A stretch of DNA of 64,000 nucleotides from JABWAN01 sp041918175. GTDB taxonomy: Bacteria; Zhuqueibacterota; Zhuqueibacteria; Zhuqueibacterales; Zhuqueibacteraceae. Below, piece after piece: positions 8,048 to 15,461 of the stretch. The first letter of the stretch is position 1. Each line of letters begins with the position of its first letter. The translations under genes and the position numbers were made by a program. The DNA lies in the NCBI GenBank assembly GCA_041918175.1, contig JAYRWE010000027.1, forward strand, positions 62,001 through 126,000. Direction: 5' to 3'. The notes under the pieces were generated by a model that saw only the letters and a list, made by a program, of their open reading frames with translations, was not told the origin of the DNA and did not search any database.

Positions 8048-9103
8048 TTATGCAATCTTATGAAAAGTCGGCCGCAGCGCCTGCAGGTTTTTCTCAAAAG
8101 GCGGACGAATCACGCCGGCTTCGGTGATGATGGCGGCGATCAATTCATGCGGGGTGACATCAAACGCGGGGCTGTAAACGCGCGCGCCTTCGGGTGCGGT
8201 GCGGCGACCGAAACCGTTGGTCACTTCTTCGGCGCTGCGCTCTTCGATGGGAATCTCCCTGCCGGATGCAATGTTAAAGTCAATCGTTGAAATCGGCGCA
8301 GCGATATAAAACGGCACGCCGTGCTTTTGCGCATTCACGGCGAGCGAGTAGGTGCCGATCTTGTTCGCCGTATCGCCGTTCGCGGCAATGCGATCCGCGC
8401 CGACGATGCAGAAATCTATTTTGCGGCGTTGCATGACGAACGCGGCCGTGTTGTCGCAAATGAGTGTGCAGTCGATGCCTTCGTTCATGAGTTCCCACAT
8501 GTTCAAGCGCGCGCCTTGCAAGAGCGGCCGGGTTTCATCGACAAACACATGCATCTTCTTCCCGTGCGCATGCGCGGCGAAGAGCACGCCGAGCGCGGTG
8601 CCGAAATCTGCCGTAGCGAGCGCGCCGGTGTTGCAATGCGTGATGACGGTCGCGTTTTGCGGCACAAGCGTCGCGCCGTGCTCTGCGAGCGCGCGGCACG
8701 TGCGACGGTCTTCTTCAAATATCGTATCAGCTTCCACACGCAACGCGGCTTTGATCGAAGAAATGTTTGCGGCGCGCTCTTTGTGCAATACGGCATTCAT
8801 GCGATCCAATGCCCAGCCTAAATTCACCGCAGTGGGGCGAGTCGCGCGCAAGTACGCAATGTCGCGTTCCAATTGCGCGAAGAACGCGGCTTTATCTTCA
8901 CCTGCAAAGAACTGCGCGCTCAATAACACGCCGAACGCGCCGGCCACGCCGAGCGCGGGAGCGCCGCGCACGCGCAAGCTCTTAATGGCCTCGCCTAAAA
9001 CCTCGAGCGCAACAATGTCGAGATAAACGAGCTCCGCAGGCAAGCGCGTTTGGTCAATCATTCGGATTTTGTCGTTCTGCCAAGCGATGGTGGAGACGGG
9101 CAT
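8048..9103 (-). CDS. mtnA: S-methyl-5-thioribose-1-phosphate isomerase (methionine salvage)
   Basis: A 351-residue enzyme of the eIF2B-alpha/MtnA family. It isomerises 5-methylthioribose-1-phosphate to the ribulose form in methionine salvage. Diagnostic motifs are RGAPALGVAGAFG near residue 45, the catalytic cysteine in THCNTGALAT (about 155), the catalytic aspartate in CIVGADRIAANGD (about 235) with NKIGTYSLA directly after, and the VYSPAFDVTPHELI C-terminus. The length matches the family. The start ATG is preceded by a GAGG-containing stretch. No other methionine-salvage gene is visible in the window. Confidence 0.95.
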   Translation of the reverse strand: MPVSTIAWQNDKIRMIDQTRLPAELVYLDIVALEVLGEAIKSLRVRGAPALGVAGAFGVLLSAQFFAGEDKAAFFAQLERDIAYLRATRPTAVNLGWALDRMNAVLHKERAANISSIKAALRVEADTIFEEDRRTCRALAEHGATLVPQNATVITHCNTGALATADFGTALGVLFAAHAHGKKMHVFVDETRPLLQGARLNMWELMNEGIDCTLICDNTAAFVMQRRKIDFCIVGADRIAANGDTANKIGTYSLAVNAQKHGVPFYIAAPISTIDFNIASGREIPIEERSAEEVTNGFGRRTAPEGARVYSPAFDVTPHELIAAIITEAGVIRPPFEKNLQALRPTFHKIA

Positions 9104-9203
9104 GGTGGCCTCAGGGGATTGGGTTATTTGGGTATTGGGAAAGTTGGCATTGGGGTGGAGGGTAAATTCAAAACTTCATGCGAGCCGTTTTTCGGATTGA
9201 AGT

Positions 9204-9365
9204 TTAGGAGACAATGCGCGCAATTTCGGCGAGTAAAATCTCGGTGGAGAAAACAAGGATTCCCGGTATGTTCTCGAAGTCATGATCGTTTGACCAAAGC
9301 GGGTAACCGAGCTTTAACGTGAGGGCAAGCAAGTCGGCGTCGGTGGGATCGCGCTTGCCGATCAA
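9204..9365 (-). pseudogene. C-terminal remnant of a PIN-domain (VapC-like) toxin
   Basis: Directly after the antitoxin gene on the minus strand, beginning at a TTG that overlaps its stop, a 53-codon frame reads RDPTDADLLALTLKLGYPLW, then SNDHDFENIPG and a FSTEILLAEIAR tail. This matches the end of PIN toxins: the Asp of DPTDAD and the Asp pair of SNDHDFE are the last two acidic catalytic elements. The N-terminal ~80 residues with the first Asp and the Glu are absent. The toxin is therefore truncated and should be catalytically dead, leaving an orphan antitoxin. Confidence 0.65.
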
Positions 9366-9748
9366 TTCCTACGAAAACGCTCAAAATCCTCGAGCACGTC
9401 TTCTTCCGTTAGACCCGCTTGGTTGAGGCCCTCGCGAACGCGATCGGTAATTTCATAGAAGCGTTGCTTGTTTCTCTCAAACTGTAGATTCTGTTTCATC
9501 AAGGCAACCACATAGCTCTCCATATCTGCGGCGCCGGCTGCTCGCGCCAAACGTTGCAGTTCCTCCGCAAGCTCGGAGGGAAGCTGCAAACGCCTGCCAT
9601 TGCCGTTGTGCTCGGCACTTTCGCCAAGCTCCGGCTCTTCCAAAAATGTGATGAGCACGCGCTGCTTTTTATCCGTGGCAATAGCTTCGAGCGGCTGAAT
9701 GGTTTTGCCGTCATAGATTCCGGCGACGGTCAATAAGCGATTAGACAT
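9362..9748 (-). CDS. AF2212-like antitoxin, orphan
   Basis: A 128-residue protein. The start (LLTVAGIYDGKTIQPLEAI) is the AF2212-like antitoxin beta motif. The C-terminal ~70 residues are helical and charged (LPSELAEELQRLARAAG, then a TDRVREGLNQAG segment), resembling the ribbon-helix-helix-like tails of toxin-binding antitoxins. The only downstream partner is the truncated PIN stub, whose TTG start overlaps this stop. It could still act as an anti-addiction antitoxin or DNA-binding regulator. It belongs to the same broad family as the intact antitoxin at 2306-2542 but is longer and not obviously a recent duplicate. Confidence 0.7.
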   Translation of the reverse strand: MSNRLLTVAGIYDGKTIQPLEAIATDKKQRVLITFLEEPELGESAEHNGNGRRLQLPSELAEELQRLARAAGAADMESYVVALMKQNLQFERNKQRFYEITDRVREGLNQAGLTEEDVLEDFERFRRN

Positions 9749-10084
9749 GTTTTACTCTCCGAAAAAAATCCAGCAAGATTGCGATGTGTTGCGCACGCGA
9801 GCGAATATATCATCCTACCCAACAATAGCAAGGCTGAAATTAACCTCCGCCCCGACGATGAAAATTTCCCCATGCAAAAGCGCGAACGCACCGCCAAATT
9901 TCCCGTTGACAAACGGTGCTCGAATGCTTACTTTCGCGCCGTCATTTTGGGAATCGGTGACGGAAGCGAGCTGCAAAAGTTCGGCACCATTCCCATTTTC
10001 TGTTTTTAGAACCGGAGAGAGCGCTTTGCACAGCAGTTATTGGTTTGCCTATGGCCGCGCTAAGGGTTTTCCGCGAGGCCGCAG
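9749..10084. other. Intergenic region without a convincing gene
   Basis: 336 bp between the divergent antitoxin and polyprenyl synthase genes. Short open frames exist but show no recognisable protein pattern. Promoters for both flanking genes presumably lie here; no consensus was identified. Confidence 0.4.
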
Positions 10085-11071
10085 GTGAAGCTCAAAGATA
10101 TAATCGCACCGATCAAAGAAGACCTCGCGGCATTCGAACGTGAATTCAAAAACATGCTGCGTTCGGATATTTTTTTAGTCGATCAAGTTGTGCGGTATCT
10201 CGTTTCGCGGCGCGGCAAACGGCTGCGCCCGATCCTGGTATTGCTCGTGAGTCGTTTGAACGACAAGCCACCGACGGAAAAACGCCTCAAGGCTGCAGCC
10301 ATTCTAGAGCTTTTGCACACCGCGACATTGGTGCATGACGACGTAGTCGATGACTCCTATCATCGTCGCGGCATTCCTTCAATTAATTCCATTTGGAAAA
10401 ATAAAGTTTCTGTGCTCATGGGCGATTATTTGTTTTCCAAATCGCTACTCGCCATGCTGCACATCGGCGACACCAAAGCGTTCGAAATTATTTCGCGCAC
10501 CGCCGAACGCATGAGCCAGGGGGAGTTGCTACAATTGGAGCGCCAGCGCGATTATTGGATGGAAGAAGAGATTTATTTTCGCTTGATTGCCGACAAGACC
10601 GGCGCATTGATTTCCGCAGCGTGCCAACTCGGAAGCTTGACCGGCGAACATTCCGAGGCCGAGGTTGCGATGATGGGCGTCTTCGGCGAAAAGGCCGGCA
10701 TTGCGTTTCAAATTCGCGACGACTTGCTCGATTTGCTTGGGCAAGAAAGCCAAACCGGCAAACCCAGCGGCAACGACTTGCGCGAAAACAAAATCACGCT
10801 GCCGCTCTTGCATGCTTTGAAACAAGCGGAAAAAAGCGAGGCCAAAAGCATGATTCGCCTCGTGCGCAACGGCTCGAATTGGCGCTCGCGCGGCAATGAG
10901 TATCGCCGCATTCTCGAGTTCATCGAACGCCACGACGGCGTGAGCTACGCCAACAAGACGGCGCAGCGCATGGCCGATGAAGCGCTCGCCATGCTCGGCG
11001 CGTATCGCAACTCGCCGTACAAAGACGCACTGACGAATTTAGTGCAATTCGTCACCTCGCGGGAATTTTGA
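10085..11071 (+). CDS. Polyprenyl (all-trans) diphosphate synthase
   Basis: A 328-residue trans-isoprenyl diphosphate synthase of the IspA/IspB fold. It condenses isopentenyl diphosphate units onto an allylic primer to give the quinone side-chain or lipid-carrier precursor. Visible motifs: RRGKRLRP near residue 43, the first aspartate-rich motif VHDDVVDDS (about 85), and the second IRDDLLDLLG (about 212) with GNDLRENKITLP after it. The residues before the first Asp motif (ILELLHTATL) are small to medium, consistent with a medium or long chain product, but the chain length cannot be fixed. The start is GTG 10085. The stop overlaps a possible TTG start of the ApbE gene, so the two are probably cotranscribed. 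Confidence 0.9.
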   Translation: MKLKDIIAPIKEDLAAFEREFKNMLRSDIFLVDQVVRYLVSRRGKRLRPILVLLVSRLNDKPPTEKRLKAAAILELLHTATLVHDDVVDDSYHRRGIPSINSIWKNKVSVLMGDYLFSKSLLAMLHIGDTKAFEIISRTAERMSQGELLQLERQRDYWMEEEIYFRLIADKTGALISAACQLGSLTGEHSEAEVAMMGVFGEKAGIAFQIRDDLLDLLGQESQTGKPSGNDLRENKITLPLLHALKQAEKSEAKSMIRLVRNGSNWRSRGNEYRRILEFIERHDGVSYANKTAQRMADEALAMLGAYRNSPYKDALTNLVQFVTSREF

Positions 11072-11094
11072 GGAAAGTCGAGATTCATTTTAGG

Positions 11095-12192
11095 ATGAAA
11101 TTGGTTCAGACAAGTGTGTTTCGGTCTTGCGCTTTTGCACTGCTCCTCTCCTTGAGCGCATGCCGCGCCCCGGCGCTGCACACGGTGGAGCGCACGCAAG
11201 TGCTCATGGACACGGCGATCACACTTAAAATATTTTTGCCCGAACGCAGCAACGCGACACATGCCGCGGCCGAGATCGACGCCGTATTTGCGGAGCTAAC
11301 GCGCCTAGACTCTCTTTTCTCTTCTTATCGCGCCACGAGTGAAGTGAGCACGATTAATCGCCTTGGGTCCGAGCAGGAAACCCAAATCTCTTCAGAGCTT
11401 GACTCGCTCATCGCCGCGGCGCAAGCGATCAGTGCGGCGACCGCAGGCGCGTTTGACATCACCATTGCACCGCTTTTGCGCGCATGGGGCTTTGGGACTG
11501 ATACTCTCGATGTTCCTTCGGCAGATGAGATCACCTCGCGATTACCTCTTGTGAATTTTCGCAACCTCAAGCTGCGGCAGAACACAACGCCGCAAACGCT
11601 CACCTCGACCACAGCGAACACTACGTTCATGAGCTTTGCGCAACCAGGTATGGCGATCGACCTCGGCGGCATCGCCAAAGGATACGCTGCGGATATTGCC
11701 GCGCGCCGGCTCGCACGCGCCGGCTTTCGCGATATGTTGGTTGCAGTCGGCGGCGATCTGCATCTGCAAGCGACAACACTGACCGCAGGCCAAAGATATA
11801 TCTGGATCAAACATCCGCGACGGCCCGAAGTTTTTTTCGCGCGCTTCCGTGGTGAGCGCGGCGGCGTTTCCACCAGCGGCGATTACGAACGCTACTTCGA
11901 ACGCGACGGCAAACGGTACCATCACATCATCAATCCGGCGACCGGTTTTCCCGCGGGCGAAAATGCCGGCGGCGCGCAAACCGTGAGCGTCACCGTGCTC
12001 GCCGAAAATACGATTTCTTCCGACGCGTTTGCCACGGCGTTTTTTGTGATTGGCCTCGAACCCGGGCTGGCGCTCGCCGAACGCTTGCCCGAAATCGAAG
12101 CCGTTTTTGTTTTCATTGCTGACGGCAAATTGCAATGGCGCGCGACCAGCGGTCTCGCGCAGAAATTAGAAATCATCAACACCGAGCTTTAG
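11095..12192 (+). CDS. apbE: FAD:protein FMN transferase, lipoprotein
   Basis: About 365 residues. ApbE attaches FMN covalently to Thr/Ser of target flavoproteins such as NqrB/C and RnfG/D in the periplasm. The N-terminus is a lipoprotein signal (hydrophobic stretch ending LSLSAC), so I start at ATG 11095 rather than TTG 11068, which overlaps the previous stop. Family motifs are MDTAITLKI near the start, the FAD-site AIDLGGIAKGYAADIAA, VAVGGDL, HHIINPATGFPA, and a SDAFATAFFVIG stretch with the Mg2+-binding Asp. The target flavoprotein is not in the window. Coupling to a quinone side-chain synthase suggests a respiratory role (inference). Confidence 0.92.
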   Translation: MKLVQTSVFRSCAFALLLSLSACRAPALHTVERTQVLMDTAITLKIFLPERSNATHAAAEIDAVFAELTRLDSLFSSYRATSEVSTINRLGSEQETQISSELDSLIAAAQAISAATAGAFDITIAPLLRAWGFGTDTLDVPSADEITSRLPLVNFRNLKLRQNTTPQTLTSTTANTTFMSFAQPGMAIDLGGIAKGYAADIAARRLARAGFRDMLVAVGGDLHLQATTLTAGQRYIWIKHPRRPEVFFARFRGERGGVSTSGDYERYFERDGKRYHHIINPATGFPAGENAGGAQTVSVTVLAENTISSDAFATAFFVIGLEPGLALAERLPEIEAVFVFIADGKLQWRATSGLAQKLEIINTEL

Positions 12193-12340
12193 TTTTTTTG
12201 ATCGCCCCCATGTCATTCCTAAGGAGCCTTTTCGAACACAGGAGGTTGCTTCGTGAGTAAAGGTTATGGCCGAGTGATATTTTAGCGGGCGTCTTCCGCC
12301 AACTTGCAAACGCAACACGAACCTATCTGGAGACGCAACG

Positions 12341-13276
12341 ATGCCTAGGACACTGGTCACCGGCGGTGCGGGATTTCTTGGCTCGCACCTATGTGAATAC
12401 CTCTTGCAAAAGGGTCATGAAGTCATCGCGATGGACAATCTGCTCACCGGCTCCATCAACAACATCGAGCAGCTTTACGGCGCGCAGTTTCAGTTCATCA
12501 AACACGACGTCAGCGAGTACATCTACATTTCCGGCAAACTCGATTACGTTTTGCATTTCGCTTCGCCCGCCAGCCCCGCGGATTATTTGCAATACCCGAT
12601 TCAAACCATGAAAGTCGGCGCCATGGGCACGCACAAAGCGCTCGGCCTTTCAAAAGACAAAGGCGCCACGTTTCTCATCGCCTCCACTTCGGAAGTCTAC
12701 GGCGATCCGCTCGAGCATCCACAGCGGGAAGATTATTGGGGCCACGTCAATCCCGTCGGCCCGCGCGGCGTATATGACGAAGCTAAACGTTTCGCCGAAG
12801 CTTTGACCATGGCCTATCATCGCACGCACGGCGTCAACACCAAAATCGTGCGCATCTTCAACACCTATGGCCCGCGCATGCGGCCCAACGACGGTCGCGC
12901 CATTCCGACCTTCATTCCGCAGGCGCTGCGCCACGAACCCATCACCGTGTTTGGCGACGGCTCGCAAACGCGCAGCTTTTGTTATGTCGATGATCTCGTC
13001 GAAGGCCTCTATCGTTTGCTCATCTCAGACATTCACGATCCCGTCAACATCGGCAATCCGCATGAGATGACCATTCGCCAAATGGCCGAAGCCGTCATTC
13101 GCGCCACCGACAGCAAAAGCAAAATCGTCGAGAAGCCTTTGCCGGTTGACGATCCGAAAATTCGTCAACCCGACATCACCCGCGCGCGCACGCTGCTCGG
13201 TTGGACGCCGCAAGTGAGTCTTGAGCAAGGCCTCATCAAAACCGTCGCGTGGTTTCGCAAAGTGGTGGGCTATTGA
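12341..13276 (+). CDS. UDP-glucuronate decarboxylase-type NAD-dependent epimerase
   Basis: A 311-residue extended short-chain dehydrogenase. It opens with the NAD-binding TGGAGFLGSHLCEYLL and MDNLLTG. The active site shows ASTSEVYGDP and the Tyr-Lys pair of GVYDEAKRFAE. The HFASPASPADY segment and the RIFNTYGPRM loop are characteristic of UDP-xylose synthases. These convert UDP-glucuronate to UDP-xylose for surface polysaccharide or LPS. The start ATG follows a GGAG about 10 bases upstream. The next gene encodes an LPS-type GT9 glycosyltransferase, consistent with an envelope-sugar role. Other nucleotide-sugar decarboxylases or epimerases of the same clade remain possible. Confidence 0.88.
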   Translation: MPRTLVTGGAGFLGSHLCEYLLQKGHEVIAMDNLLTGSINNIEQLYGAQFQFIKHDVSEYIYISGKLDYVLHFASPASPADYLQYPIQTMKVGAMGTHKALGLSKDKGATFLIASTSEVYGDPLEHPQREDYWGHVNPVGPRGVYDEAKRFAEALTMAYHRTHGVNTKIVRIFNTYGPRMRPNDGRAIPTFIPQALRHEPITVFGDGSQTRSFCYVDDLVEGLYRLLISDIHDPVNIGNPHEMTIRQMAEAVIRATDSKSKIVEKPLPVDDPKIRQPDITRARTLLGWTPQVSLEQGLIKTVAWFRKVVGY

Positions 13277-13388
13277 CACGACGATGTGCGCTCTGCCACG
13301 ACTCGGCCGTGGCAGCCGTGCAATCGTCATGGCAGAGCGTGGGCAGAAGAGCAGCAAGGATCGGCGATTAAATAACTTTCCCATTTCT

Positions 13389-13447
13389 AAACCGCGAATA
13401 GACGCGAATGAAAAAGAATGAGCGCACATTCGCGTTGATTCGCGGTT
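13389..13447. repeat. AACCGCGAAT...ATTCGCGGTT palindrome
   Basis: The left arm AACCGCGAATAGACGCGAAT and right arm ATTCGCGTTGATTCGCGGTT are near-perfect complements around an ~18-bp A-rich loop. Such GACGCGAATG repeats are common dispersed intergenic elements in many bacterial genomes. Confidence 0.75.
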
Positions 13448-13490
13448 CAAAAAACGGTTAGGTAATTTAATCGGCATTCCTAAATGACTT

Positions 13491-13594
13491 CCTCTCGTTC
13501 CCAAACTCCGTTTGGGAGCGCACTTGCTTAGGAACTCCGTTTCCTCTCGTTCCCAAACTCCGTTTGGGAACGCACTTGTTCAGGAAACTTTGTT
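13491..13594. repeat. Tandem GTTCCCAAACTCCGTTTGGGA element, two units
   Basis: Two ~52-bp units each start CCTCTCGTTCCCAAACTCCG and include the palindrome CCCAAACTCCGTTTGGG. A partial third palindrome (GGAAACTTTGTTTCC) follows. Only two units are present and the palindrome is internal to each, so this is not a CRISPR. Confidence 0.75.
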
Positions 13595-13708
13595 TCCCAA
13601 TTTATGTTTTGTCGTTGCTCGTATTCGCGTTCCTCTTCGTTTGTTTACCGAGGTGGCTAACCGACCTAGCTGACTTAAAGCGCTTCGCAGACTTCAAAAA
13701 GCAAAGCC

Positions 13709-14779
13709 TTGCTCGAGCCGAAAAAAATCCTTCTGCTCCGCCTAAGCGCCATCGGCGATATCGTGCTCACCACGCCGCTCATACGCGCGCTGCGGCAACA
13801 TTTTCCCAACGCCCGGATCGATTTTGTCATAAAGAGAAACTTCGCCGAGCTGGTCGCGCACAATCCACACCTCAACACCGTGCATTGTGTTGAGCCGGAG
13901 CAAGGCTTTCATGGCCTCGTGCAACTCGGCAAGCAACTGCGGCATGCGCGCTACGACGTTGTGCTCGACCTGCATCGCAACTTTCGCACGCGATTTCTAA
14001 CCCGTGTTTGCAACGCACCGCGCGTTGGGCATTATCAAAAATACATTCTGCGCCGCTGGCTTTTTGTAAAATTCAAAGCCGCGACCATGCAACACATTCC
14101 GCCGGTCCCGCAGCGTTACTTGCAAGCCGCTTCATTTTTAAATTTGCAAAATGACGGCGCGGACACAGAGTTGTTTTGGAGCGCCGCGCACGAAGAAGAG
14201 GCGCAGCAGGTTTTAATGCAAGCCGGTTGGAAAGCAGAGCGCCCGCTGCTCTGCCTCGCGCCCGGCGCGGGCTTCTTCACCAAACGCTGGCCCATTGAAT
14301 ACTTTGCCGAAGTCGCGCGCCGCTTTCACGCAACGCACCGCGAGTATGCGATTGCAATCTTGGGCGGAGCGCAAGATTGCGAGCTTGGAAAATTCATGCG
14401 CAAAAACAGTCGCGCGGAAATTTTTGATCTCACCGGCAAATGCTCGCTGCTCGCCTCTGCCGCGATTATCAAGCGCAGTCGGCTCCTGCTCGCGAATGAC
14501 TCCGGCTTGATGCACATTGCCGAAGCCGTGAACACGCCGGTGCTCGCTTTGTTTGGTTCGACCTCGCGGGAGCTTGGTTTCTTTCCGCAACGCGCCACGT
14601 CACGCGTGCTCGAACAGCAGAGTTTGGATTGCCGCCCGTGCAGCCACCTCGGGCATCGCGCCTGCCCGCGCGGGCATTTTCGCTGCATGAAAGAGATCAC
14701 GCCGCAGCAGGTGTTTGAAGAAATAAAACGAGTCTTGTATCAATTCGAGCATAGAACGGGTAACATCGTGCCCTCCTAA
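13709..14779 (+). CDS. Glycosyltransferase family 9 (ADP-heptose:LPS heptosyltransferase-like)
   Basis: A 356-residue GT-B enzyme of the RfaF/WaaC type. It transfers heptose (or a related sugar) from an ADP-sugar to the LPS inner core at the cytoplasmic face of the inner membrane. The N-terminus ILLLRLSAIGDIVLTTPLIR is diagnostic. The C-terminal donor-binding half shows CLAPGAGFFTKRWP and LLANDSGLMHIAEAVNTP followed by ALFGSTS. Three cysteines in DCRPC/ACPRGHF near the end are typical of the heptosyltransferase clade. The start is TTG 13709, with no strong ribosome site. It follows a nucleotide-sugar enzyme, supporting an outer-membrane polysaccharide role. Confidence 0.88.
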   Translation: MLEPKKILLLRLSAIGDIVLTTPLIRALRQHFPNARIDFVIKRNFAELVAHNPHLNTVHCVEPEQGFHGLVQLGKQLRHARYDVVLDLHRNFRTRFLTRVCNAPRVGHYQKYILRRWLFVKFKAATMQHIPPVPQRYLQAASFLNLQNDGADTELFWSAAHEEEAQQVLMQAGWKAERPLLCLAPGAGFFTKRWPIEYFAEVARRFHATHREYAIAILGGAQDCELGKFMRKNSRAEIFDLTGKCSLLASAAIIKRSRLLLANDSGLMHIAEAVNTPVLALFGSTSRELGFFPQRATSRVLEQQSLDCRPCSHLGHRACPRGHFRCMKEITPQQVFEEIKRVLYQFEHRTGNIVPS

Positions 14780-14782
14780 GCG

Positions 14783-14856
14783 TGTCATTCTGGAAGAGCC
14801 TTCCCTCACGCTAGGAAGAGAGCCGAGCACGAGGGAAGTGCCTTACAGGATGACAT
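14783..14856. repeat. Dispersed palindrome, TGTCATTCTG family (copy 2)
   Basis: TGTCATTCTGGAAGAGCCTT at the left is mirrored by GTGCCTTACAGGATGACA at the right, with CCTCACG/CGAGGG pairing inside. It lies between the GT9 gene and rsfS, where it may form a strong RNA hairpin. Confidence 0.75.
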
Positions 14857-14882
14857 TTTAAAAATTATACTAAAAACAAAAC

Positions 14883-15320
14883 GTGGAGCCTTCCATCACA
14901 ACCGCTACCTCTTCTCCAATGCCGCCCGACCCAAGCACGCGCGTGGCACAAACGCAAGAAGCGCACAAAGCCGCGCTGCAAGCCGCCCAATTCGCGCTCG
15001 AAAAGAAAGCCGAAGACGTGAAAGTCTTCGATCTGCGCAAACTCACGAGCATCACGGATTACTTCGTGATCTGCACCGGCTCCACCGACACGCAAGTGCG
15101 CGCGATTGCCGATCACATCGCCGAGCAATTTGCCGAAGAAGGCATGAAGCCGTGGCACATTGAAGGCCGCGAACGCTCGCACTGGGTCTTGCTCGACTTC
15201 GTGAATTTCGTCGTGCATGTGTTTGATCCGCAAACGCGCGAATACTACGGCCTCGAACGCCTCTGGGGCGACGCCGAATTTCAAGAAGTGCGCGATGAAG
15301 CTACGTCGCTGCAACAGTGA
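14883..15320 (+). CDS. rsfS: Ribosomal silencing factor RsfS (YbeB/Iojap family)
   Basis: 145 residues from GTG 14883; ATG 14919 is an alternative that trims a Pro/Thr-rich leader not conserved in the family. The core is typical: DVKVFDLRKLTSITDYFVIC, GSTDTQVRAIADHI, a HIEGRERSHWVLLDF stretch and VHVFDPQTREYYGLERLWGD. RsfS binds ribosomal protein L14 on the 50S subunit, blocks joining with 30S and so lowers translation in starvation or stationary phase. It sits between envelope genes and argS. Palindromic repeats on both sides suggest its own transcript boundaries. Confidence 0.93.
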   Translation: MEPSITTATSSPMPPDPSTRVAQTQEAHKAALQAAQFALEKKAEDVKVFDLRKLTSITDYFVICTGSTDTQVRAIADHIAEQFAEEGMKPWHIEGRERSHWVLLDFVNFVVHVFDPQTREYYGLERLWGDAEFQEVRDEATSLQQ

Positions 15321-15340
15321 AATCATTCTTATCCCCATAA

Positions 15341-15431
15341 CATGTCATTCTGGAAGAACCTTCCCTAGTGCTTGAGACAATCTCCATTTTGAGTTGTGCC
15401 AAGCGAGAGGGAAGGTCCTTTCAGGATGACA
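15341..15431. repeat. Dispersed palindrome, TGTCATTCTG family (copy 3)
   Basis: CATGTCATTCTGGAAGAACC and its mirror GGTCCTTTCAGGATGACATG enclose a spacer unlike that of copy 2. The ends are conserved while the centre varies, as expected for a miniature inverted-repeat family. Confidence 0.8.
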
Positions 15432-15461
15432 TGATAGAAAAATGATCAAGGTCACCTGCAC

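Larger units (their letters stand above)
13277..13708. other. Repeat-rich intergenic region
   Basis: 432 bp with no credible gene. It holds, in order, a CTCTGCCACGA / CATGGCAGAG inverted repeat, the palindrome at 13389-13447 and the tandem GTTCCCAAACTCCG elements at 13491-13594. Confidence 0.6.

Noticed and set aside
13491..13594. Possible CRISPR from repeated GTTCCCAAACTCCG
   Set aside because: Only two units, palindromic core inside the unit, no unique spacers, no cas genes.
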